Positions 56,020-64,000 of a stretch of 64,000 nucleotides of DNA are shown piece after piece. The translations under genes and the position numbers were made by a program. Source of the DNA: Suillus spraguei. Taxonomy: Eukaryota > Basidiomycota > Agaricomycetes > Boletales > Suillaceae. Below the pieces are notes generated by a model, which did no database searches, was not told the origin of the DNA, and was given only the letters and a program-made list of their open reading frames with translations. Position 1 is the first letter of the stretch; each line of letters opens with the position of its first letter. The stretch covers positions 1-64,000 of the forward strand of contig JABCPU010000140.1 of NCBI GenBank assembly GCA_016800925.1, given 5' to 3'.

Positions 56020-57480
56020 GTGCAGTGACGAACACTCCCCCTCCAGGCAGGCACATCAAAATTCGAAAGACGTACGATTCACTGGCAATTATACTTCTTA
56101 ACATCGTGCTCACGCGCATAATCATATTACTCCAGCGCGCTGTATTATTGTCGATACCCGTAATGGTTGCTGCTAGAGGTCCACCAACGGGCCCACCCAT
56201 TCCCGCGCTTCCTCCGCACAAACGATCAACGAATTATGGATACTATAATCCGATGGATGACGGTGGGAGTATGCTTACTGTACGTTCTTTCCGTTTCCCA
56301 TGCATGTTATGGGATAGTATTGATGCGAGAGATGCGTCTTACAGCAAGTCCAGGGTACCTATCCGCCAGGCCTTGGAGAACCCATAAACGTTATAATTTC
56401 TGCCTACTCTGATTCTCAGGTGCTGCAGAATACTTTGTCAAACGGTGGTCTTATAAATTATTTCCAGTGAGCATGGTCGTCTGTTTGTGTGGAGTTGTTC
56501 TTACATGGTGGCAGATCATTCGGGTTCTCGACCGAGTGTTTGGGACAATCTGACGATAGCGTGCAAACCGCTAATCTCGGCGACGGGAACGGTTACTGTA
56601 TGTTTATTTGTATATCGGCTCTTCCCGGAGCTCAGTGTTTCAGTAAACCAGACGGCCGTTATTCGGTGGGACTATGGTGATGCTAGCCTTGGAACTTGTC
56701 AGGAAACAGTCGAAGGAGGGAACCATTTTCGCTATTGGATACAGAATGGGCAAAGCGCTGACTCGGGTGGAATATTCATGGCAACTTCATATGAAATGCC
56801 TATCGCCGGTGCGTCCGATAGGTGACTTTAATCAGAGTTTTTAATGACTGTGTTTCAGAACAGCATAATATCATAGTCAATGGGTAGGTGCAGATCGTTT
56901 TTCGATTGTCTTTGACTTATATCGCGCAGCTATAACCTGGGTCGAGACTGGCTCGTTGGGAATGCTACCTCTCAATCAACAATTGTTCCAACAGCAAACG
57001 TCACCAACACATCGACGTACTCGGGGCAAACATCCTTCAATAATTTTACCTATGCGACTACTGTGACGTATGTCTCTGGGCTGCTACAGAACACTAGCAA
57101 TGGCATCAACCATTATCAGAGTGTTGCTGTCGATGGACTAAATGCGATTGATGGACTAGTGGCGGTCTTAACCGTTAAGATGGTACACCAGGCTAGTAGT
57201 AGTCCAAGCGGGTGGGTCCCCCTCTCGACTACAATGCTTGCTATTTGTGCTAACTTCGTGCAATGTACTAGTGCAGAATGGACATGTCGTCCCAAAGGAC
57301 TTTTGTGGACATTCCTTACAATAACATGCGCGATAATCGTATCATTGCTTTAGATTCGCGGACCTCATTATAGATATTTCGAACAGTGTTCCGCTACACA
57401 ATATTACCCTGGACGTAGTTCTTGGACGACGATCCTTTATTCCTAACCCTGTCTGGAAGTATACCTCTGCATAGTATATT
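56020..57480 (+). other. Unresolved locus with extracellular-like coding segments
   Basis: Several plus-strand segments look coding but no complete model was found. In one frame, joined by plausible GT-AG introns, residues such as VIRWDYGDASLGTCQE, GGIFMATSYEMPIA and GRDWLVGNATS appear between 56650 and 57000. The next segment (57000-57170) is dense in N-glycosylation sequons (NAT, NVT, NTS, NFT). Another segment at about 56430-56555 reads as a hydrophobic helix (FPVSMVVCLCGVVLTWW). Together they suggest a secreted or membrane protein, intact or decayed. I do not recognise the family. Confidence 0.3.
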
Positions 57481-57822
57481 TCATGCCTGATCTCACTACT
57501 GATTGATACTCACACGTACATTTCTATATTGCTACTTATTCTTTCACCTGTAAGTTCGGTGTTCGGATCACAACTTCTGCAACCTAGACATTCCCACTTC
57601 GACGGATTACTTGTATCTATGCCTTTCAGATCACCTACGCTTGAATGCTGAAAATGTCTTGTCCTCACACTTATGAGCTGGTTGCGTTCTATACTCTTGA
57701 AACATGCATGTATATCAAAAGTCCAGTGTATAATAGTATGGTTAAATATATATCATATTACATGATGATCGACAATGGTACAGGTTGGGTATTGGGTTAC
57801 AGTATAAGACTGCCGCTGACGA

Positions 57823-58418
57823 CTAATAGCCAGACCTTTCATACGCAGTGTCCCTGGCTGCAGAACAATCAATTCGAGCGTCACGAGTAGTAAGATCTGC
57901 GATGCTTACCATGATGCTTGGCCTTCTGCCTATCCATTAGATCCAACTAGAATAACAAAATCACGTTATGGCTTGCACAGAGAATCAAGTAAGATAAAAC
58001 GTACGCCCTTTGTCTCGACCAAGTGATCGATAAAGGCTCCGGCAAAGCCAGCCCTGTGGTCAGTGTCAGTTACGTTGTATATCTTTCGTAGCCGAGCCTA
58101 AGAGACTTACATGATCTCCTTGGCTTTATCGTGGCTTGCGGGCTTGCCGTTCTTCTCGCAGTGTGCATTGTAAGCTTTCATTGCCTACAATGATATTTTG
58201 CGCTTCGATGAGGAGATGATCGATAGGCAGGAGGAAGGAGAACTTACCTCGTAAGAAGCTGCAGCAGCAATCAGCTCATGGGAGAGCTTCGCCTTGTGGG
58301 GTGCATTATTGACCTGTAGTGCTCACGATCAGATAAGATATGTATTGAACAACAGGTAGACTACCTGGTTGTATGCGTCAGCAAGGTCGTTGTGGTGGTG
58401 GTCGTGATGGTGATGCAT
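57823..58418 (-). CDS. CipC-like small stress protein (DUF3759)
   Basis: Six small exons on the minus strand (58418-58365, 58313-58248, 58184-58111, 58053-58005, 57946-57910, 57857-57823; 315 nt) give 104 residues. The protein opens MHHHHDHHHNDLADAYNQV, then NAPHKAKLSHELIAAAASYEA, KNGKPASHDKAKEIM, AGFAGAFIDHLVETKG and ends ERSGY. This is the CipC / antibiotic-response family known from Aspergillus (induced by concanamycin A) and from mushrooms, where related genes respond to stress; the biochemical role is unknown. The His-rich start replaces the usual MSWF-type N-terminus and could bind metal. All splices preserve the frame and family order, and the length is normal. A TATAAG on the minus strand at 58473-58478 lies 55 bp upstream. 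Confidence 0.92.
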
Positions 58419-60011
58419 GATATTGAGTGAGTGGTAGGTATGGGTGAAAATCGGATAGAGAAGGACAAGGTACTTATACTGTTCATATTTCGTTGGCTAG
58501 CCTACTTCTGCACAGGTTTGGCAAGATGGGTTTCGTAAGGTCACGACCGGTGAGTGAAACATGGCATGATTTTATCTATCCAATCGGGAAGTATAAGTGC
58601 ACCCAGCGAAATTAGGTAATACGTACCACTATGGTCGTTTGACTCATGTTGAACGTTCATCGTGTCAATGCGAGTCAGCCTTCCATCTAGTATTTAAACC
58701 GTCTATGAGACTATATGATGTCCTCTCTGCTCGACCCTTCCAAATCACTTGCTTTCATGTCCTTGAACTTTTTTTCGTACACCATTCCCTTTGGCATCGC
58801 CTTGCCGCAGTCCGAGCAGAGCAGACACTGCCCCAGAATCCAAGCGCACTGCACCATTCGCTTGTGAAATGGACACCTCCAGACAGTGAGGACCTGACAA
58901 ATTCGGAATATTCGAACCATTTTCACCGCCCCCGACCGCATAGCGAGACCTACCGAGACCATAATGGAACACGTGTTAAATACGGCTCAAGGCAAGTTCC
59001 GACTTCCCAGCAGAGGATTTCACAAAAGGTATGCATAACGACACGATTTATCACGATATAAAAGATGCCTAAGTGTCACTTGGTGTTCACTTTATTGATA
59101 GGCAGACTTGCGTGTCCTGGGTGGCCATCACTGGCTTAGAAATCTTCCGTCACCTCATTCGAGAACAGATTCATTAATCATAGTTCTATGCTGAGATTGG
59201 AAACATTTCACTGGAAAAAGCAGGACGCTGATCATGTGCCTTGGTTTAGTTGGTTTGTTAATCATTGTGATGCTGAAAACTGCAGCAGCATTGTGCAACT
59301 TTCGGGGAACAATGACCTCTCCACGGAAGGTTCAGACATCTACTAGCTTGCGGCGATCAAACGACATCGGAACGTCGATTCTACCTGATTGATTCAGAAG
59401 ACTCTGCTGTATCGACCCTTTTGCGCCTAATTGTGGAGCATCGACTGCGGATTAATAACAATAACTCGCAGTCTGCGGCGGCGCAGGTATCGCAGCCAGG
59501 AGAACCCAAATGCTATAACTCAAGCCTCACAACAGCTGCGATCGCGCAGCTTCCTTGGCTCTCACGCACTTGTTTTCTCTGGGGCGCAGTGAAGCAGCAG
59601 ATATTCGCAAGGCTGTGCGACCGGTTGGCCGGCAAGCTACCCGATTGGCACTTGTGATGGACAGCGGGCTGCCATTCTGGCGTGCCGCACCTGGTTCGTA
59701 ATTGTAAGGTGAGTCAGGATGCGGTAACAACGGCTCGGTCACTAATACTGTGCCGACGCCATCGGAATAACTCAGACGATATACTATGATTTTTGTACTG
59801 TTTTCCAACATTTAAACCTCCATTTTTTGGTGGCTTGTAGGAGAGAGTGGAAGTAGTTATCTATTGGATGATTTTTCAACCAGTAACATATGTTTTTTTT
59901 TTCCTGTCAATGCTTGTCGGTTGTTTTAAAATCACCGGATTTGCTGTACCTTTCACACTATTTTAGGAAATGCGCGGCTCTGAGATTGAAATGCGGTGTA
60001 AAAACTCCCAT

Positions 60012-60019
60012 ATAAGCAC
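60012..60019 (+). promoter_or_regulatory. TATA-like box of the bZIP gene
   Basis: CATATAAG is about 260 bp before ATG 60274, followed by a pyrimidine-rich CTTTTCCCCCTC tract that is a likely start region. From there to the start codon no other ATG occurs, so a leader starting here would have no upstream ORF. Confidence 0.45.
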
Positions 60020-60141
60020 ACACGAGTCACAAATTTCTTTTAACCTTTTCCCCCTCAAACCACCAACTGGGCACCTAAGAGTAGTTTTTGCACTGCTCAG
60101 GCGTCCATCGAGTCTTAAAGTACTCAAAAGCTAACCGTGAG

Positions 60142-60148
60142 TGACTCA
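60142..60148. promoter_or_regulatory. Gcn4/AP-1-type binding site TGACTCA
   Basis: A perfect TGACTCA palindrome lies 126 bp before the bZIP start codon. It is the classical site of Gcn4/Cpc1 factors, so the gene may regulate itself. The site would lie inside the leader if transcription starts near 60040. Confidence 0.5.
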
Positions 60149-60273
60149 GTCCTGTCTGATTCATTTCATTGTTCTACGTGTGCTTTGTTTGCACTGCTGC
60201 GCACAATCATATCGCAATCATATTACCGATTTCTATCAAATCGATTGAAATCAAGATTGCGCGTGGCTAAACA

Positions 60274-61875
60274 ATGTCGGCGTATAATCATCCGTCGACC
60301 TCGGGGTCACCTGATCTGTCTCGTCCATCGCCCCTTTCCGGGCCTTCACGAACATTTTCGGTGCAGCCTTTGGGGTCAGGGGAGTCTCTGCGATACACCG
60401 CACGCTCGCCATTCTTACCTCAACACTATGCTCAAAGTGATATGAACGGGAAACTGATTGCGTCGTCGTCCAGAGCTTCCAGGCAGCCGACGTTGCAGCC
60501 TGCGTCAGACTCAACCTCTAACACGTACCCCTTTCCCGCAATTTCCCATAAATCCACTCAATACATTAGTCAACATGTCCGCGACCCTCCAGTTCTAAAT
60601 CGGTCTTTGTTCTCGCACCAACCTGGCCCTTCGCATACTCCCGGTCACCATGTCTCGCATAATTTCCTTGGAAGTTCCCAACTTTCAAGTTTCTCGTCCA
60701 ATCGCCATGTCGCGATAAACAGTAACCCAACACGTCCATCGACGTCTACTCCGGTCTTCAATAACATTTCGGATCTTGCTGCCCACTATGGGATACCACA
60801 ATTTTTGCCCAGTGCTCCTCGTACAACTCCTCGTAGACCAGAACCAGGAGAACCATCGTCTTCAACACTGTCTGTTGAATCTTTCGCATCTTCAAACCCA
60901 CCCGATTTCGCCGATTTGTGCTCGAATTACTTAAATATGTTGTCACAAAAACCTGATAACAACGAAGCGACCGGTGTCCATGCAGAGGACACGGCGCCAT
61001 TGGCGGTTACGCCGTCTGATGCTGAAGCCATCCAGACACTTATGGACGTCTTCGGTGGTAAGTCGCTCAGTCCGGGTGTCCTAGCATGGCTTACACAGTC
61101 CTTACCAGCCACACCGGAACTCACTATGTCGAATGACTTGAATGAGTTCCTCACTTCGCCTCTAATTGACTCGCCCCTCGATGATGATCTTCTTACTACC
61201 CCCGCATACGGCTCTGCGGACATCAGCCCGGACATTTTCACAAGTCCGTTATTAGATGATTTCGGGGGTGACTCATTCGGCAAACTTCCATCTCTCTTTG
61301 GTGATTTCGGTGCTTATCCCCCATCCAAGCCCACTGAGTCCTATCATCCGGAACCCAACCTTGATGAGCTGTATCAAATGTCCCCCGGGACTCCAATGCT
61401 GAACACCCCATTCGAATCTCCTCTCGACTCTCCTGCCAATCGTCTATCGCACCGCAAAGCGGCTGTCACTGGTACGCGTAAGAACATTACGCCAGAGGCT
61501 CTTGTTCCAATCGATGCTCCCACGCAGCAGCGCAAGTACCTTACCCCGTCGGCAACGTCTCGCAAGGAAGTTCCCGCTGTCTTCGCTCGGAAGCGGGCGC
61601 GTACAGCTGCTTTCGGTGACGAGCAAGACGAGCTCAACGAGGACGTGCGCATTACCCCTTCTATGACTGAGCAGGAGCAGATCGAAGCAAAGAGGCGCCA
61701 AAACACAATCGCTGCTCGACGAAGTCGCAAGCGCAAACTTGAGTACCAGCGCGAGTTGGAGGAGAGTGTTGAACAGTACAAGCGCGAAAGTGAGGTATGG
61801 AAATCGAGGGCTATGACTTGCCAAGCCCTACTGCGAAGTCATAACATCGAGTGTCCCGAGTTTCCAGACCCATGA
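60274..61875 (+). CDS. bZIP transcription factor, Gcn4/Cpc1-like
   Basis: A single exon encodes 533 residues. The C-terminal basic region (about 473-488: KRRQNTIAARRSRKRK) has the NxxAARRSR signature of Gcn4-type factors that bind TGACTCA sites and activate amino-acid biosynthesis genes on starvation. The following zipper is degenerate: heptad d positions read Leu495, Tyr502, Trp509, Cys516. The first 200 residues are Ser/Pro-rich. The middle (about 280-380) has acidic-hydrophobic activation-like motifs: LNEFLTSPLIDSPLDDD, DIFTSPLLDDFG and PSLFGDFG. Ending the protein at residue 533 soon after the zipper matches Gcn4 layout. ATG 60274 is the first in the presumed leader. A link to cross-pathway control is likely but not proven by sequence alone. 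Confidence 0.85.
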   Translation: MSAYNHPSTSGSPDLSRPSPLSGPSRTFSVQPLGSGESLRYTARSPFLPQHYAQSDMNGKLIASSSRASRQPTLQPASDSTSNTYPFPAISHKSTQYISQHVRDPPVLNRSLFSHQPGPSHTPGHHVSHNFLGSSQLSSFSSNRHVAINSNPTRPSTSTPVFNNISDLAAHYGIPQFLPSAPRTTPRRPEPGEPSSSTLSVESFASSNPPDFADLCSNYLNMLSQKPDNNEATGVHAEDTAPLAVTPSDAEAIQTLMDVFGGKSLSPGVLAWLTQSLPATPELTMSNDLNEFLTSPLIDSPLDDDLLTTPAYGSADISPDIFTSPLLDDFGGDSFGKLPSLFGDFGAYPPSKPTESYHPEPNLDELYQMSPGTPMLNTPFESPLDSPANRLSHRKAAVTGTRKNITPEALVPIDAPTQQRKYLTPSATSRKEVPAVFARKRARTAAFGDEQDELNEDVRITPSMTEQEQIEAKRRQNTIAARRSRKRKLEYQRELEESVEQYKRESEVWKSRAMTCQALLRSHNIECPEFPDP

Positions 61876-62454
61876 ATGCCACTCAAGTTGTCTCGTCATT
61901 TATTTTCTTTGTCGTTCTTTTGATACCTCATAGTTCTGGACTTCGATGCTCTGTGTATTTTCTTATCATGTCCATCATTCCCATCCCCCAATCCAATGGC
62001 GAAGAGCATCGTCGTATCCCCTTCCCATATATTCATGATCACTTCTGACCTGCATTCTTTGTCCCGACCTTCGATATTTTCTTGATCTATCCTGTTATCT
62101 TCATTACGCGTTACCATCTAGTAGTATCCACGTTCCCCGCCTATATGCTATGCATGCGTTGTCGATTAGACCTGCAAATCAAAAGTACCGGTTTCTACCT
62201 TGTGATCTTGTCCATGTGAATGTGATTTAGGCTATGTGAACTAAACTTGTCATTTAACCACCACGAGCCCATCAGTCAGGCTGAACTTTTCCTTTCACTT
62301 GAAGCTTGAAAGCTTGACTACACACTCACGCAAGACCAACGCTTTGTCTTGAAGGCTCTGCTGACTCGCCATTACACGATCATCTCCTTCAGGACACTCT
62401 ACGTCCGTCGACCTTAGGCACGAGGCTCGTGCTCGCAAGCTCCTGACAGTTGAC
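61876..62454. other. Intergenic between bZIP and GDA1 genes
   Basis: 3' untranslated region of the bZIP gene (T-rich, 61890-62110) and the promoter of the next gene. Nothing else is seen. Confidence 0.4.
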
Positions 62455-64000
62455 ATGATTTTCACGTCAAGAAGTTCGAGCAGCAACTACGAGCGTCTAG
62501 AGGGCGGCTTTGGTCCAGGTCGTACAACTAGGATGCTAGCATGGAAGAAGTTTGCAATTGGTGCTGCAGTGCTCACTTCCGTAGTCTGGTTTTTTGGACC
62601 GAGATCGAGCATAGATTTGATACCTGGTGCGTATTGCGATAGTTGTCGTCAAGGAGTACATTTACATATCATGAAACAAAGACCCACCATTACCTGGCAT
62701 GGACGACGCTTATCCCCCAGGAGTACATATACCCACGACGACCACTCATTCGGATCCCTCAGAGGATGAAATCGACATTCACAAGACTTCTGCTGCCTCG
62801 CCACCCTCCCAAACCTCCTTCCCTACCTCCCCCGAAACAGACCCAGATCCCCTCAAAACTGTATACTGTACTTCTCCACATTCTCCTACCGTCCTCTTGT
62901 GCAGTATGCCCTCATGATTGATGCCGGTTCCACTGGCTCACGCATCCACATCTACAAATTCCATAACTGTGGACCCTCGCCAACCTTTGAGTATGAGGTG
63001 TTCCGCATGATTCAACCAGGGCTCTCTTCGTATGCGGGACTCCCAACTGCGGCGGCAGAGAGTCTTTACCCTCTCCTCGACGAAGCCATGAACGTGGTGC
63101 CAGAATCCCTGCGCAGTTGTACGCCTGTCGCTGTTAAAGCCACCGCTGGGCTTCGACTTCTCGGGACCAGCCAAAGCGATGATATCCTCAAAGCCGTACA
63201 TGATCGCATCCATTCCAAATACCCCTTTGTGTTCCCCGATAAGGATGCTGTGGTTATCATGGATGGAAAGGACGAGGGCGTTTATGCGTGGATCACTGCG
63301 AACTATCTTCTTGATACCATCAGAGCTGATTCACCCGTGGACACGCCGCCCTATGCTGTGCTCGATTTGGGTGGAGGGTCCACACAGATCGTGTTCGAGC
63401 CCGAGTTTGGCGATGAGAAAGGCGATGAAGGTCTCAAGGAGGGCGAGCACAAGTATGAGCTTGAGTTTGGTGGGGCTAAGCGAGTGCTATACCAGCACTC
63501 GTATCTTGGATATGGCCTCAAGAGTGCTCGGGAGAGCGTGCATCGCGTCGTCCAATTTATGGATTCTTTGAGGTCCAGCAAGAATAGTGCTAATGATCGG
63601 AAAAGAATGATTCACAACCCTTGCTTGGCTCAAGGGACGGTGAAAGAGGTAAATCTTCCTGCGGGGGATGGTAATACTGTGACAGTGACCATGACGGGGT
63701 CGGATATTGGCAATTTTGAAGCCTGCAATCGTGTCTTGGAGCTTGTCATGGCAAAGGATGAGTAAGTCCTTTTGTTTTCTATCGATATCTCTCGTGTTTG
63801 TTGATCGCTCGCAATAGCGTTTGTGAACTCAAACCCTGCTCGTTCAATGGTGTTTACCAGCCATCACTTCTGGACGCCTTTCCTAACGGAAAAATTCTCC
63901 TTCTCTCGTATTTCTTCGATCGGGCCACTCCATTGCTCTTAGCAGACTCATCACCAGATCATCCCCAGCCCCCCATGTCGATCTCAACATTCGCCACGCT
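62455..64000 (+). CDS. GDA1/CD39 nucleoside diphosphatase, incomplete at window end
   Basis: Golgi-type guanosine or uridine diphosphatase, which converts the nucleoside diphosphates left by glycosyltransferases to monophosphates so that nucleotide sugars can be imported. Exon 1 is 62455-62626, intron 62627-62681, a long exon 62682-63761, intron 63762-63817, and the last exon seen runs 63818 to the window edge. A short cytosolic tail and one membrane anchor (residues 33-48: FAIGAAVLTSVVWFFG) fit a type II protein. Apyrase-conserved regions are clear: IDAGSTGSR, VKATAGLRLL, MDGKDEGVYAW and LDLGGGSTQIVF. Between KTVYCTSPHSP and PLVQYALMIDAG the frame shifts by one base near 62893; a 44-bp GT-AG intron (62861-62904) would bypass it and restore the frame, at the cost of part of a normally conserved stretch. 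Confidence 0.9.

Larger units (their letters stand above)
58419..60273. other. Divergent region between CipC-like and bZIP genes
   Basis: Promoters of both genes lie here. No gene is recognised between them; the frame at 58597-59061 has no motif. A TATATAAA-like box and a Gcn4-type site before the bZIP gene are listed separately. Confidence 0.4.

Noticed and set aside
1..64000. CRISPR array, bacterial operons, rRNA genes or a biosynthetic cluster
   Set aside because: No regular short direct repeats with unique spacers, no rRNA-like segments, and neighbouring host genes belong to unrelated pathways with spliceosomal introns.

Overview
This window comes from a fungus, almost certainly a basidiomycete of the class Agaricomycetes. 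The host genes carry many short GT-AG introns of about 44-63 bp. They include lineage-typical families: a CipC-like DUF3759 protein, an intronless TPR-CHAT protein, a polyporopepsin-like aspartic protease and an F-box protein. The mobile elements are KDZ and Plavaka transposons, which are typical of mushrooms. I cannot name the species. Family names rest on recognising motifs and gene architecture by eye; no search was run.

The window has two halves. Positions 1 to about 31.4 kb form a transposon graveyard. A broken Plavaka transposase (minus strand, 1.3-6.1 kb) carries a solo LTR of family A and a flanked poly(A) insertion. A coiled-coil ORF remnant, more LTR-like repeats, a degenerate minisatellite and a decayed DUF6698-like gene follow (6.2-12.4 kb). 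A Ty3/gypsy chromovirus remnant occupies 13.0-20.6 kb: reverse transcriptase, RNase H, integrase, chromodomain, then an unusual downstream zinc-knuckle ORF and a 3' LTR of family C. It is split by two family B LTRs, and one of those is itself split by a family A LTR. A 185-bp repeat array and a ribosomal protein eL37 gene fragment (22.3 kb) come next. A complete but dead CxC2/KDZ transposon (23.9-31.0 kb) is broken by a family B LTR and by a family A LTR that contains a family C LTR. Several of these insertions can be checked internally, because removing the LTR with one target-site copy restores the interrupted reading frame.

From about 32 kb onward the DNA is ordinary gene space with intact, spliced genes. 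In order these are: aspartic protease (+), EBP2 rRNA-processing factor (+), TPR-CHAT protein (-), a large Ser/Arg-rich disordered protein (+), a poor region with a DUF6589-type remnant and degenerate repeats (44-48 kb), a HAD-family sugar or glycerol phosphatase (+), a low-molecular-weight tyrosine phosphatase (-), an F-box protein (-), a gene-poor stretch with one unresolved locus (53.8-57.5 kb), a CipC-like small protein (-), a Gcn4/Cpc1-like bZIP factor (+), and a GDA1/CD39 nucleoside diphosphatase that runs off the right end (+). The exon sets of all completed spliced models sum to multiples of three.

The host genes look like independent housekeeping and stress genes, not a cluster. The most informative signals are the nested insertion history, a consistent Arg-to-TGA decay signature in three unrelated transposon classes, the poly(A) insertion with target duplication, the zinc-knuckle ORF located 3' of a chromovirus pol, the candidate subterminal repeats around the KDZ element, and the TPR-CHAT gene with both catalytic residues present.
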